Shown one piece after another: positions 51,468-60,696 of a DNA stretch of 64,000 bases. The notes under the pieces are model-generated. The model was not told the origin of the DNA, searched no databases, and saw only the letters and a list, made by a program, of their open reading frames with translations. The first letter of the stretch is position 1. Each line of letters starts with the position of its first letter. The position numbers and the translations under genes are program-made. The stretch is from Renibacterium sp. (GTDB lineage Bacteria > Actinomycetota > Actinomycetes > Actinomycetales > Micrococcaceae): assembly GCA_017419405.1 (NCBI GenBank), contig JAFOLH010000001.1, forward strand, positions 558,001-622,000, in the 5' to 3' direction.

Positions 51468-52584
51468 GCTCCCCGGGGCACCCGGCTCCGACGAATCGCG
51501 GGCATTGGTCTCGGCCGACGGCGAGCCCGAAGAGCGGCTGATCGAAGCTGCGCTGCGACCGAAGAACCTGGACGATTTCGTCGGCCAGAAGCGGGTGCGG
51601 CGCCAACTTTCGCTGGTCCTGGAAGCCTCCCGGATGCGCGGCCGCAGTGCCGACCACGTGTTGCTGTCCGGGCCGCCCGGCCTGGGCAAAACCACCTTGG
51701 CGATGATCATTGCGGCAGAGATGAATGCGCCACTGCGGATCAGTTCCGGGCCGGCGATCCAGCACGCCGGAGACCTGGCGGCGATTCTTTCGTCGTTGAC
51801 CGAAGGCGAAGTGCTGTTCCTGGACGAGATCCACCGGATGTCCCGCCCGGCCGAAGAAATGCTCTACATGGCGATGGAGGACTTCCGCGTCGACATCGTG
51901 GTCGGCAAGGGCGCCGGCGCCACGGCGATCCCGCTGGAGCTGCCGCCCTTCACTCTGGTCGGCGCGACCACCCGGGCCGGGCTGCTGCCGGGGCCGCTGC
52001 GCGACCGTTTCGGTTTCACCGGTCACCTGGAGTTCTATTCGGTCGACGAATTGGAATTGGTGCTCCGGCGGTCGGCGGGCCTTTTGGACCTGAAGCTCTC
52101 CGGTGCCGGTTTCTCCGAGATCGCCAGCCGGTCCCGGGGCACGCCGCGAATCGCCAACCGGCTGTTGCGGCGGGTACGCGATTGGGCTTTGGTGCACGGC
52201 GTTCCGCAAATCGACGCCCGGGCTGCCTCCGCCGCTTTGGAGATGTACGAGGTGGACGTCCGCGGCTTGGACCGTTTGGACCGGGCGGTGTTGCAGGCGC
52301 TGATCGGAAAATTCAACGGCGGTCCGGTGGGCCTGTCCACCCTGGCGATCGCGGTGGGCGAAGAGATGGAAACCGTGGAGACCGTCGCCGAGCCCTTTTT
52401 GGTCCGCGAGGGCCTCTTGGGCCGCACCCCTCGCGGCAGGATCGCGATGCCGGCAGCCTGGGACCATTTGGGCGTGCCGAGGCCGGAGGGCATGCCGGCC
52501 GAATCGGAGCAGGTGCTCTTCGACGCTTCCGAGTTCGGTTCCTCGATCGCCGATCCGACGCAAGAATGGTTCACCGAGCGCTGA
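51460..52584 (+). CDS. ruvB: Holliday junction branch migration ATPase RuvB
   Basis: This 374-residue AAA+ motor drives branch migration with RuvA. Walker A is GPPGLGKT (71-78), Walker B LFLDEIH (Asp122-His125) and sensor 1 VGATTRAG; the Arg finger region is PLRDRFGF and the winged-helix domain is C-terminal. GTG 51460 inside the ruvA end, 11 nt after GGAAGG, gives a normal length; the longer frame reaching back to 51364 lies within ruvA and is not conserved. Confidence 0.96.
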   Translation: MSELPGAPGSDESRALVSADGEPEERLIEAALRPKNLDDFVGQKRVRRQLSLVLEASRMRGRSADHVLLSGPPGLGKTTLAMIIAAEMNAPLRISSGPAIQHAGDLAAILSSLTEGEVLFLDEIHRMSRPAEEMLYMAMEDFRVDIVVGKGAGATAIPLELPPFTLVGATTRAGLLPGPLRDRFGFTGHLEFYSVDELELVLRRSAGLLDLKLSGAGFSEIASRSRGTPRIANRLLRRVRDWALVHGVPQIDARAASAALEMYEVDVRGLDRLDRAVLQALIGKFNGGPVGLSTLAIAVGEEMETVETVAEPFLVREGLLGRTPRGRIAMPAAWDHLGVPRPEGMPAESEQVLFDASEFGSSIADPTQEWFTER

Positions 52585-52696
52585 TTCGGTTGGTTCAACG
52601 CAAATCCATGGAAATCTGGCTTAGACTGGTATGACGCTTGGCACATTTTGCGGTGTGCGGAGTCCTTTTGCTGGTTCTAAGAATGGATTTTTTGCT

Positions 52697-53119
52697 GTGG
52701 ATTTCTCCATGATCATCCTGTTGGTGCTCTTTGCCGTCGTCATCTTCTTCATGTTCCGACGTAGTCGGGCGCAGCAGAAGGCGCAGCAGGAACAGCAGGC
52801 CAAGATGCTCCCGGGCGTAGAGGTGATGACCAGTTTCGGTTTGTTCGGAACCGTCCAGTCGATCGACGCCGAAGACAACAAAGTGGTTCTGGAAATCTCA
52901 CCGGGCACCACCGCCACGGTGCACCGCCAGGCCGTCACCAAGATCATCACCCCGGCCGAGGCCGTCGAGGAGACCCCCGTGGTCCCGGACGATGCGTCCT
53001 CGCTGACCGGCCCGGTGCAGGCGGCAGCAGAGCCCGGCGAAGCCAAAGACGTCGCTTCGACGGAAACCGCCGAAGAAACACTTGCTCGGCTGAACAAAGA
53101 AAACAACAAGGAGCAGTAA
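52697..53119 (+). CDS. yajC: Preprotein translocase accessory subunit YajC
   Basis: This 140-residue protein has one N-terminal membrane helix (MIILLVLFAVVIFFMFRRSRAQQKAQQEQQ) and the YajC signature LPGVEVMTSFGLFGTVQSIDAEDNKVVLEISPG. A long acidic tail follows. It associates with SecDF. GTG 52697 begins VDFSMIILL, the usual YajC start; an ATG at 52631 would add a stretch without resemblance and lies only 3 nt after a TAGACT box. ATG 52709 is a further alternative. Confidence 0.9.
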   Translation: MDFSMIILLVLFAVVIFFMFRRSRAQQKAQQEQQAKMLPGVEVMTSFGLFGTVQSIDAEDNKVVLEISPGTTATVHRQAVTKIITPAEAVEETPVVPDDASSLTGPVQAAAEPGEAKDVASTETAEETLARLNKENNKEQ

Positions 53120-53134
53120 CATCCTCAATAGTGC

Positions 53135-53160
53135 TGCCGCCCAAGCATGAGCCTGGGCGG
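53135..53160 (+). terminator. Hairpin between yajC and secD
   Basis: GCCGCCCA (53135-53142) and TGGGCGGC (53153-53160) form an 8-bp GC stem with a 10-nt loop and no T tract. It lies in the 106-bp gap before secD and may attenuate read-through. Confidence 0.4.
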
Positions 53161-53225
53161 CGCAACTATGTCAGCCCCGTGCCCAGCGCGTCAGGGCAAG
53201 CACGAGAAGGAACCGAGAAACTCAT

Positions 53226-54980
53226 ATGGCACGAAAAGGCCCCGCATCAGAAGCCCGCAAGATCCTCTTGTGGCTCGGTGCACTTACCGTGATCCTGGCG
53301 TTGCTGCTCACCGGCGGCACGCTGTGGTGGGGCGCCAACCCGGCGCCGAAATTGGCGCTCGACCTCGAGGGCGGCACCCAGATGATCCTGGCGCCCAAGG
53401 TCGAAGGCGGCACCTCGATCAATGACGATCAGCTGAACCAAGCCGTCTCGATCATCCGGCAACGGGTTGATGGAACCGGCGTCGCGGAAGCCCAGATCAG
53501 CACCAGCGGCACGAATGTGGTCGTGGCCCTGCCGGGCAATCCCAGCAATGAGACCCGGGATCTGATCAAAGCCTCGGCGAATATGGCGTTCCGGCCGGTG
53601 ATCGCATCGGCGCCTGGCCAAGCCACTCCGGCGGATCAGATCCAGCCGACGCCGGCACCCACCGCGGCTCCGACCAACCCCAGCGACTCGAACTGGGTCA
53701 CTCCGGACATCGGGCAAAAATTCCAGGCCTTCTCCTGCCTGCCTCCGGTCTCCGAGCCGGACACCGGAGCAGACCCGGGCAAGCCGATGGTGGCCTGCGA
53801 TCTGAGCAACGGGTTCAAATACATCCTGGGACCGGTAGAAGTCCCCGGCAGCGACATTTCGGACGCCAGCTACGGGCTGCAGCAGGGCGCGCAGGGTGCG
53901 ACCACCAACAAGTGGGCGGTGAACTTGGCTTTCAATGGCGAAGGCAGCACCAAGTTCCGCGAAGTCACCACCCGGTTGAACGGCTATTACACGGTCAACC
54001 CGCAGGATCCGAAGTCGCAATTCGCGATCGTGCTCGACGGCCAAGTGGTTTCCGCGCCGACCTCGCAAGCGGTGATCACCGACGGCAGGTCGCAGATCAC
54101 CGGCAACTTCAACGAAGCCTCGTCCAAATCCTTGGCGGACAAGCTCAAATTCGGCGCCTTGCCGATCAGCTTCGACATCCAGAATGAACAGCAGGTTTCC
54201 GCGACCCTGGGCACCCAGCAATTGGAAATGGGTTTGCTCGCCGGGTTGATCGGCTTGGCCTTGGTCGTGGTCTACTCGCTGTTCCAATACCGCGCCTTGG
54301 GCTTGGTGACCGTCGCCTCGCTGATCGTGGCCGGGGTTTTGACCTATCTGGCGATCGCTTTGCTCGGCTGGTCGCAGAACTACCGGCTTTCCTTGGCCGG
54401 AGTCGCCGGTTTGATCGTGGCGATCGGCCAGACTGCCGACTCCTTCATCGTTTACTTCGAACGAATACGCGACGAGTTGCGGGAAGGCCGCGGTTTGATC
54501 GCCGCGGTGGAGAACGGCTGGAAGCGGGCAAGGCGTACCGTGCTGGCTTCCAAGGCCGTGAACTTGCTGGCCGCCGTGGTGCTCTACTTCGTCGCGGTCG
54601 GCAACGTCCGTGGCTTCGCGTTCACGCTCGGCCTGACGGCGGTGGCGGACTTGATCGTGGTCTTCATGTTCACCCACCCGACACTGCAGCTTTTGGCCCG
54701 GCGGAAGTTCTTCAGCGAGGGCCATCGGTTCTCCGGACTTTCCCCGGACCGCTTGGGCGCGGTTCCGTTGTACCGCGGTGCCGGCCGGTTCCGGACCCCG
54801 GACGATCGACCGGCAGTCGCCAAGAAGAACATCGGCGCTGTGGCGGAAGCGGAACGCCGGCAAACCATCGCGGAACGCAAGCTCGCCGAACGGACCAAGG
54901 CGAACGACGCGTCCCAGGACCAAGCCACGGAGGGACCTGACAGCAAGGTTTCCGTGAAGGCAGCAAAGGACCAGGACTAA
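53226..54980 (+). CDS. secD: Protein translocase subunit SecD
   Basis: This 584-residue RND-type membrane protein couples the proton gradient to late steps of Sec export. One N-terminal helix (residues 13-35) is followed by the large extracellular P1 region with the family motif LALDLEGGTQMILAP, an extra low-complexity TPAPTAAPTNPS insert, and five C-terminal helices (LGLVTVASLIVAGVLTYLAIALLGW, GLIVAIGQTADSFIVYFERIRDELREGRG). A charged 90-residue cytosolic tail ends it. GAAGGA lies upstream of the ATG. It overlaps secF by one base (TAATG). Confidence 0.96.
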   Translation: MARKGPASEARKILLWLGALTVILALLLTGGTLWWGANPAPKLALDLEGGTQMILAPKVEGGTSINDDQLNQAVSIIRQRVDGTGVAEAQISTSGTNVVVALPGNPSNETRDLIKASANMAFRPVIASAPGQATPADQIQPTPAPTAAPTNPSDSNWVTPDIGQKFQAFSCLPPVSEPDTGADPGKPMVACDLSNGFKYILGPVEVPGSDISDASYGLQQGAQGATTNKWAVNLAFNGEGSTKFREVTTRLNGYYTVNPQDPKSQFAIVLDGQVVSAPTSQAVITDGRSQITGNFNEASSKSLADKLKFGALPISFDIQNEQQVSATLGTQQLEMGLLAGLIGLALVVVYSLFQYRALGLVTVASLIVAGVLTYLAIALLGWSQNYRLSLAGVAGLIVAIGQTADSFIVYFERIRDELREGRGLIAAVENGWKRARRTVLASKAVNLLAAVVLYFVAVGNVRGFAFTLGLTAVADLIVVFMFTHPTLQLLARRKFFSEGHRFSGLSPDRLGAVPLYRGAGRFRTPDDRPAVAKKNIGAVAEAERRQTIAERKLAERTKANDASQDQATEGPDSKVSVKAAKDQD

Positions 54981-56002
54981 TGGCCAAGTTCATCAATTTC
55001 GCCACCTTCGGCAACGAACTCTATACCGGCAAGCGTTCTTACGACTTCGTCGGCAAGCGCAAGATCTGGTTCGGCATCGCTGCGGTTATGGTGCTTGTTT
55101 CAATCGCATTCCCAGTTATCAAAGGTGGATTCAATCTCGGCATTGATTTCCGCGGCGGCAGCGAATTCACCATCACCAATGTGAACGACACCAGCACCGC
55201 GATCGGCGAGAAGGCGGTCACCGATGTGATCTCCGGTCAGCTGCCGCGGGTGTCGAAGCTCGCTGGTGACACCATTCAAGTGCAGACCGAGAAGCTCAGC
55301 GACGACGAGACGATCAAGGTCAAGGAATCGCTCGCCAAGGAATACGGCGTGAACCAGGACCAGGTGGCCTCGAACTTCGTGGGACCCACCTGGGGGGCCG
55401 ACGTGACAAACCAGGCACTGATCGGCTTGATCGTGTTCGTGCTGCTCGCAACTATCCTGATGGCCTTGTATTTCAGGACTTGGAAGATGTCGCTAGCTGC
55501 CATTTTGGGAATGCTCTTTGTTCAAGTGACCACGGCGGGGATCTATTCGATCACCGATGTGGAAGTGACGCCGTCGGCAATCATCGGCTTCTTGACCATC
55601 CTGAGCTATTCGCTCTACGACATCGTGGTGGTCTTCGACAAGATCCGGGAAAACACTTCGGACATCGCCACCTCCAGCCGGCGGAGCTTCGGATCCGAAG
55701 TGAACCTCGCGGTGAACCAGACCTTGGTGCGTTCGATTAACACCTCGATGGTCGCGCTGCTCCCGGTCGCCTCGATCCTGTTCATCGGTTCGTTCCTGCT
55801 CGGTGCCGGTACGCTCCGGGATATCTCGCTGTCTCTGTTCATCGGCATCATCGTCGGTGGTTTGACCACGGTCTTTATCGCAGCTCCGCTTTATGCAATG
55901 CTCCGGCAAAATGAGCCGGCTTTGGTCAAGCAAGCTGAGCGCGTTCAGGCTCGGATTGACGTGGAATCTCGTCGCTCGGTCGAAGAAGCGACAGCGATCT
56001 GA
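54980..56002 (+). CDS. secF: Protein translocase subunit SecF
   Basis: This 340-residue, six-helix partner of SecD carries the signatures FNLGIDFRGGSEF (first periplasmic-type strand), VTPSAIIGFLTILSYSLYDIVVVFDKIRENT and NQTLVRSINTSMVALLPVASILF. The N-terminal cytosolic extension of about 25 residues is usual in actinobacteria. Translation is coupled to secD through the one-base overlap. A 12-bp stem terminator follows 8 bp after the stop. Confidence 0.96.
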   Translation: MAKFINFATFGNELYTGKRSYDFVGKRKIWFGIAAVMVLVSIAFPVIKGGFNLGIDFRGGSEFTITNVNDTSTAIGEKAVTDVISGQLPRVSKLAGDTIQVQTEKLSDDETIKVKESLAKEYGVNQDQVASNFVGPTWGADVTNQALIGLIVFVLLATILMALYFRTWKMSLAAILGMLFVQVTTAGIYSITDVEVTPSAIIGFLTILSYSLYDIVVVFDKIRENTSDIATSSRRSFGSEVNLAVNQTLVRSINTSMVALLPVASILFIGSFLLGAGTLRDISLSLFIGIIVGGLTTVFIAAPLYAMLRQNEPALVKQAERVQARIDVESRRSVEEATAI

Positions 56003-56009
56003 TGCAAAA

Positions 56010-56049
56010 GGTCGGGTGTTTCGCAGTCGTCACCGCAAAACACCCGACC
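56010..56049. terminator. Terminator after secF
   Basis: GGTCGGGTGTTT (56010-56021) pairs exactly with AAACACCCGACC (56038-56049) around a 16-nt loop. It lies between secF and the convergent lipoprotein gene and marks the left edge of the low-GC islet. Confidence 0.8.
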
Positions 56050-56082
56050 CGTTGATAGATTATCTGGTTGGACGATCATTGG

Positions 56083-56934
56083 CTATCGATCGTCGCGAAT
56101 ATAGTTATCGATTTGCTCTCTGTAGGAGTTGAGTTCTGACTCGTAGGCTCGAATGTATTCTTTGTCGTAGGCAGATTGCACCGCTACGCCGATTCCGACC
56201 AAGTTGGTGTCAATTTTGCATTTTATGTCGGCCACGGCTTTGGTGATCTGATTACGGTCAGTTGAATTTCCCTCTAAACTGCTTCGGAGTGCTGTCAGTG
56301 GGTCTTCAACATCAAACCCTTTTATTTTCATGCACTCTTTCCAGGATGAAACGACTGCAGCATAACGACTATCCTTTTCGGCGACCGGAGGGCCGTTGCC
56401 TGGCAACACCCCATTTCCTGCGAGAAAGATGGCCAGATCTTGACCAGGGAGATCCTTGCTTGATTCCTTGATGCATCCTGCCAATTGTTGTTGTGTGACT
56501 CCCTCGGGTAGCGGGCCGCTGCTTGCAGCTCCGGCTTCACTTGGTGATCCAGAATATCCGAATGCTTCGACATTGGTTACATCGAAGAATCCCCAGAGAT
56601 CAGATCTTGTCACTTCACTCTTTGAGATAACTTCAATAGTCTTTTTGAGAAGCGCAGAGTCATCGACAATTTTCCACTCTTGCTTGGATCCTTGAGCCCG
56701 GAGGCATGAATTGATACCTTTTTGTTGAAGTTCTACCAGCTTAATAAGTTGCTGTACACTTGGCCGATAGATATCAATTGGCCTGACCACCTGAGAGGGT
56801 TCGTTTATTTTTCTAACTTCTCCGATTGTCGGCTCAGAAACAATGCGCTCTGGCGGAGACGCGCAGGCTCCTAGAAGCAAGATCAGAAGTGTGATCGAAG
56901 AACGTTTGGCGAATCTCTGAAAGATTGTATTCAA
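56083..56934 (-). CDS. Predicted lipoprotein of unknown function in a low-GC islet
   Basis: This 283-residue protein has a lipoprotein signal: basic start, hydrophobic core SITLLILL and lipobox LLGAC (Cys24). The exported part has four further cysteines in a spaced pattern (SCLRAQG, GCIKESS, ECMKIKGF, DIKCKID), which suggests two disulfides and resembles a loose group of actinobacterial exported proteins with W-x2-CM-x3-GF and D-x2-C motifs. It has no enzymatic motif that I recognise. Base composition is far below its neighbours. The start appears to be TTG, with only a weak AAAG upstream, 10 bp after the stop of the crystallin-like gene, so it is probably co-transcribed with that gene. A receptor, immunity or carrier role is speculation. 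Confidence 0.75.
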   Translation of the reverse strand: MNTIFQRFAKRSSITLLILLLGACASPPERIVSEPTIGEVRKINEPSQVVRPIDIYRPSVQQLIKLVELQQKGINSCLRAQGSKQEWKIVDDSALLKKTIEVISKSEVTRSDLWGFFDVTNVEAFGYSGSPSEAGAASSGPLPEGVTQQQLAGCIKESSKDLPGQDLAIFLAGNGVLPGNGPPVAEKDSRYAAVVSSWKECMKIKGFDVEDPLTALRSSLEGNSTDRNQITKAVADIKCKIDTNLVGIGVAVQSAYDKEYIRAYESELNSYREQIDNYIRDDR

Positions 56935-56944
56935 TTAATTTACT

Positions 56945-57274
56945 TTAATAAATTGTTACTTCTCTTACGTCCGTTTGAAATCCATAATTTGTATATTTCT
57001 GCTTATAAAAGTAAAGAATTGTTCCCGGGGCGGTCATTTTTCCTGCGTTATTACCGCCACTAGCTGCATTAACGCGCGGCATGTAGATAGACATTGTTCC
57101 GGCGTTCGCAAAACAATTCGGGCCGTTTCCGGCGGCATTATAGACTGTAAGAAAGTTGCTATTAGTGCAGGTGACTTCGTTGATGGCGCTCGCGCCGGAC
57201 GCGGCTGAAAGCATGATTCCACCCGCAAGGGATACCGTGATCGATGCTGCGGCAAGTTTTCGAATATTGCGCAT
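56945..57274 (-). CDS. Small secreted protein resembling beta/gamma-crystallin / killer-toxin-like family
   Basis: This protein of 109 residues has a clear Sec signal peptide (MRNIRKLAAASITVSLAGGIMLSAASGASA, cleavage predicted after Ala30), leaving about 79 mature residues. The mature part begins INEVTCTNSNFLTVYNAAG and contains NCFANAGTMSIYMPRVNAASGGNNAGKM. The CFANAG and SGGNNAG pattern recalls beta/gamma-crystallin-like proteins such as Streptomyces killer toxin-like protein and the SMPI inhibitor. Cys36 and Cys54 probably form a disulfide. ATG 57274 has GGGGAGAG at ideal distance; ATG 57286 lies 4 codons upstream. The gene is low in G+C and has its own strong promoter. The family match is by pattern only; toxin activity is not shown. 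Confidence 0.75.
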   Translation of the reverse strand: MRNIRKLAAASITVSLAGGIMLSAASGASAINEVTCTNSNFLTVYNAAGNGPNCFANAGTMSIYMPRVNAASGGNNAGKMTAPGTILYFYKQKYTNYGFQTDVREVTIY

Positions 57275-57293
57275 TACTCTCCCCATGATTAAT

Positions 57294-57315
57294 CGATATG
57301 ATCAGTCTCATATCG
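57294..57315. promoter_or_regulatory. Palindrome at the start of the islet transcript, candidate operator
   Basis: CGATATGA (57294-57301) and TCATATCG (57308-57315) form a perfect 8-bp inverted repeat with a 6-nt spacer. It covers roughly +2 to +23 of the predicted minus-strand transcript, a place where a repressor would block initiation. Confidence 0.45.
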
Positions 57316-57323
57316 TGTGAATT

Positions 57324-57352
57324 ATCGTATTGACCTTGAATCGCCTTGTCAA
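57324..57352 (-). promoter_or_regulatory. Sigma-A-type promoter of the secreted protein / lipoprotein operon
   Basis: On the minus strand, a perfect TTGACA (57352-57347) is followed by a 17-bp spacer and TACGAT (57329-57324). This is the best -35/-10 pair I found in the window. Transcription would begin near 57317. Confidence 0.6.
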
Positions 57353-57559
57353 GGATTAATTGATTTTTTCCATTGTTCTGATTGTTAAGGTTGTGATGTC
57401 GTTGACCCAACAACCCAGCAGTTCGGTCGGATGCTCCGGCAGCCGCCCGGCGCGCGCTGGGATCCGGAGGACCTCGCCGGTTTCTAAGCCCACTCGCACG
57501 GGCATAGACTAAGAGGATTCGAATGTGAATACCGCAGGCAGCCAGGGGAGGAGGCGCAG

Positions 57560-59923
57560 ATGGATGACCGCATGACGTCGACCGATCAAGGCGTCGAGGT
57601 TCCCCCGGAGGCGGAAACCGCAGCCGCGCCGGCTGCGGCCGCGCACCGGCAGGTCATTCCTGGCCGCCGGGAACGGACCAGGGCCCGCTTGGCCCGGCTG
57701 ACCGGACGGGGTCCGGGCAACCATTCGCCAATCCTGGAACCGCTTTTGCGCGTGGTCCGGGCGAACAATCCGCGCGAGGATTTCGAACTGATCCAACGCG
57801 CGTACAGCGTGGCTGAGCGCGCCCATGAAGGCCAGCGGCGCAAAAGCGGGGACCCCTACATCACGCACCCCGTTGCGGTAGCCACGATCCTGGCCGAATT
57901 GGGCATGAGCGGATCGACCCTGGCCGCGGCGTTGCTGCACGATACCGTCGAAGACACGCCTTACACCTTGGAAGCCCTCACCGCTGACTTCGGCCCGGAA
58001 GTCGCCATGCTGGTGGACGGGGTGACCAAGCTCGACAAAGTGACCTTCGGTGATGCCGCGCAGTCCGAAACCGTCCGCAAGATGGTCGTGGCGATGGCCA
58101 AGGACATCCGGGTGCTGGTGATCAAACTGGCCGACCGGCTGCACAATGCGCGTACCTGGCGCTACGTCTCACCGGAATCGTCGGCGCGCAAGGCGCGGGA
58201 AACCTTGGAGATCTTCGCCCCCTTGGCGCATCGCCTGGGCATGAACACGATCAAGTGGGAGCTCGAGGACCTGTCCTTCGCCGCGCTGTACCCGAAGGTC
58301 TACGAAGAGATCGTGCGGATGGTCGAGGACCGGACTCCGGAGCGGGACAAGAACTTGGCCGTGGTCCGTTCGCAGATCAATGAGGACCTGCGCGCCGCGA
58401 AAATCAAGGCCGCGATCACTGGTCGGCCCAAGCACTATTACTCGATTTACCAGAAGATGATCGTCCGGGACAAAGATTTCGACGACATCAATGACTTGAT
58501 CGGCGTCCGGGTGCTGGTCGACTCGGTGCGGGACTGCTATGCGGCGCTCGGCGCGATGCACGCGCGTTGGAGCCCGCTGCCCGGCCGGTTCAAGGACTAC
58601 ATCGCGATGCCCAAGTTCAATATGTACCAGTCCCTGCACACCACGGTGATCGGCCCCGGCGGGAAGCCGGTGGAGATTCAAATCCGGACCCATGAAATGC
58701 ACCAGCGTGCCGAATACGGCGTGGCCGCGCACTGGAAGTACAAAAACCAGGCCGGGAAGTCTCCGGCCGACGGCAATCCGGGGGTCAACAAGGACAGCGA
58801 TCTGAGCTGGTTGCGGACCTTGGTGGACTGGCAGCAGGAAACCAAAGACCCCTCGGAATTCCTGGATTCGCTGCGCTTCGAGATCAATGCCCGGGAAGTC
58901 TTCGTATTCACGCCCAAAGGCGATGTGATGGCTTTGCCTGCAGGCTCGACGCCGGTCGATTTCGCCTATGCGGTGCACACCGAAGTCGGGCATCGGACCA
59001 TCGGGGCCCGGGTCAACGGAAAATTGGTCCCGCTGAACAGCGAGCTGAACCACGGTGATTGGGTGGAAGTCTTCACCTCGAAGGCCGAAGGCGCCGGACC
59101 GAGCCAGGACTGGCAGAATTTCGTCAAGAGCGCCCGGGCCCGGAACAAGATCCGGCAATGGTTCAGCAAGGAACGACGCGAAGAAGCGATTGACAAGGGC
59201 AAAGACCTGCTGACCCGGGCGATGCGGAAGCAGAATTTGCCGCTGCAGCGGATGATGACGCACGAGGCGTTGCTGGGCGTCGCGGAAGATCTCCGCTATC
59301 CGGACATCTCGGCGTTGTACGCAGCGGTCGGCGACAGCCACGTCTCGGCTGCCAGCGTGGTGGAAAAACTCGTGGAATCCTTGGGCGGGCACGATGCCAC
59401 CGAGGATGAAATCGGTGCCGCGCCGCTGCCGACGAGCCACCAGCAGCGACCCCGTTACTCCAGTTCCGGAGTGATGGTGCACGGTCTGGGCGACGTGCTG
59501 GTAAAGCTCGCCCGATGCTGCACTCCGGTGCCTCCGGACGCCATTGTCGGGTTCGTCACGAGGGGCTCCGGGGTCTCCGTGCACCGCTCGGATTGCCGCA
59601 ACGTCGAACCGTTGCGGGAACAGCCCGACCGGATGGTCGAAGTCGAATGGGCGCCCACCCAATCGAGTGTCTTCCTGGTGGAGATCCAAGTGGAAGCATT
59701 GGACCGCAAGAGCCTGCTGTCCGACGTCACCCGGGTGCTGTCGGAGAACCACGTGAACATTCTGGCGGCCTCGGTGCACACGTCGAGCGATCGACTGGCA
59801 ATCTCACGGTTCGCTTTCGAAATGGGCGACCCGAAGTACCTGAACCACATCCTCAGCGCGGTGCGCAGGATCGATGGGGTCTTCGACGTCTACCGGAGCA
59901 CCGGCAGCCAGCGGCGGAACTGA
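57560..59923 (+). CDS. rel: Bifunctional (p)ppGpp synthetase/hydrolase Rel
   Basis: This is a 787-residue long RelA/SpoT homologue, the stringent-response enzyme. Domain order: HD hydrolase (His127, Asp128 in LLHDTVEDT), synthetase domain ([13 protein letters not shown] to [23 protein letters not shown]), TGS ([31 protein letters not shown]), zinc-finger/conserved Cys region ([21 protein letters not shown]) and a C-terminal ACT domain. The HD residues are intact, so hydrolase activity is expected. The start has GGGGAGGAG 6 nt upstream. It lies just beyond the low-GC islet. Confidence 0.97.
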   Translation: MDDRMTSTDQGVEVPPEAETAAAPAAAAHRQVIPGRRERTRARLARLTGRGPGNHSPILEPLLRVVRANNPREDFELIQRAYSVAERAHEGQRRKSGDPYITHPVAVATILAELGMSGSTLAAALLHDTVEDTPYTLEALTADFGPEVAMLVDGVTKLDKVTFGDAAQSETVRKMVVAMAKDIRVLVIKLADRLHNARTWRYVSPESSARKARETLEIFAPLAHRLGMNTIKWELEDLSFAALYPKVYEEIVRMVEDRTPERDKNLAVVRSQINEDLRAAKIKAAITGRPKHYYSIYQKMIVRDKDFDDINDLIGVRVLVDSVRDCYAALGAMHARWSPLPGRFKDYIAMPKFNMYQSLHTTVIGPGGKPVEIQIRTHEMHQRAEYGVAAHWKYKNQAGKSPADGNPGVNKDSDLSWLRTLVDWQQETKDPSEFLDSLRFEINAREVFVFTPKGDVMALPAGSTPVDFAYAVHTEVGHRTIGARVNGKLVPLNSELNHGDWVEVFTSKAEGAGPSQDWQNFVKSARARNKIRQWFSKERREEAIDKGKDLLTRAMRKQNLPLQRMMTHEALLGVAEDLRYPDISALYAAVGDSHVSAASVVEKLVESLGGHDATEDEIGAAPLPTSHQQRPRYSSSGVMVHGLGDVLVKLARCCTPVPPDAIVGFVTRGSGVSVHRSDCRNVEPLREQPDRMVEVEWAPTQSSVFLVEIQVEALDRKSLLSDVTRVLSENHVNILAASVHTSSDRLAISRFAFEMGDPKYLNHILSAVRRIDGVFDVYRSTGSQRRN

Positions 59924-59931
59924 ACCGGAAC

Positions 59932-60600
59932 TCATCCGGGTCCGCTCCCGGACGGCGGCGGACCGTGCTCCATCAGCTCGGTGATCCTGGCCAGCGCACG
60001 GTTTTTGTGCGGAACCCGGGGCAGGGATTGCACCGCATTGCGGACCAACGCCAAGGGGCAGCCGAGTTTTCGGCGCTCGGAGATCTGCCAGAGCACTGCG
60101 GCCGGGTCCGGCCAATCGGCACTGCTGGGCGTCCGCTGGAAGGCCAGGTCGACGGCGGTGCGCAAAACCGAAGTGATCCGGATCCTGGCCAGCTGGACCA
60201 CGTCGAACCGGCCGAGCGTGACTTCATGGATTTGCAGTGCGCTGAACGGCGGCAGCGAACCGGCCCGGCGTTTGTGGTCCAGCAATGCGGTCACCCGGGG
60301 CGGCTTCGCCGCGCAGCCGTAGACCCAGGCCGCGCTGAATCTGCCCAGGATCACTTTGTGCACCAGACCGGCCGGGATTTCCAAGGACATCGCCAAGGCC
60401 CGGTGTTCCGCCGTCTCCGCGGTTCCGGCCGGCAAATAGCCCGAACCGTAGACCCGTTGCAGCACGCCGTCGGCATGCAGGGCGGCCAATTCGACGTCGG
60501 CGAACAACCGGCCCGGGACGATCAACTCATGCGGAGCCGGCGGAATCTGTCGGGGCGCCGCGGCGCCCCAAACACCGGTGCTGATGCGAAGCGAATCCAT
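59932..60600 (-). CDS. AbiEi-antitoxin-like protein (type IV TA family), no toxin partner
   Basis: This 222-residue protein resembles actinobacterial proteins labelled type IV toxin-antitoxin AbiEi family. Matching stretches are VPGRLFADVELAALHADGVLQRVYGSGYLPAGT (a winged-helix-like N-terminal part), LGRFSAAWVYGCAAKPPRVTALLDHKRR, HEVTLGRFDVVQLARIRITSVLRTAVDLAF and a basic C-terminus. No AbiEii nucleotidyltransferase toxin is nearby. In Micrococcaceae such solo genes are frequent and may be regulators. It is convergent with rel, with an 8-bp gap. The family call is from pattern memory and therefore moderate. Confidence 0.65.
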   Translation of the reverse strand: MDSLRISTGVWGAAAPRQIPPAPHELIVPGRLFADVELAALHADGVLQRVYGSGYLPAGTAETAEHRALAMSLEIPAGLVHKVILGRFSAAWVYGCAAKPPRVTALLDHKRRAGSLPPFSALQIHEVTLGRFDVVQLARIRITSVLRTAVDLAFQRTPSSADWPDPAAVLWQISERRKLGCPLALVRNAVQSLPRVPHKNRALARITELMEHGPPPSGSGPG

Positions 60601-60635
60601 GGCTCAAGCCTGCCGTTTCTCCGGGCAGGCAGAAA

Positions 60636-60675
60636 GGGCCGGATCCGAAGTTGTGGAAAACTTCGGATCCGGCCC
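60636..60675 (-). terminator. Intrinsic terminator after the DUF349 gene
   Basis: A perfect 17-bp stem (60636-60652 with 60659-60675) and a 6-nt loop. On the minus strand it is followed by TTTCT. It ends the DUF349 transcript before the AbiEi-like gene. Confidence 0.88.
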
Positions 60676-60696
60676 GTTCAGGCAAGCTGCGGCGAC

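Noticed and set aside
53147-53425. Small open frame before and into secD
   Set aside because: It overlaps secD in another frame and has no conserved features. A SecM-like arrest peptide was considered, but there is no signal or arrest motif.
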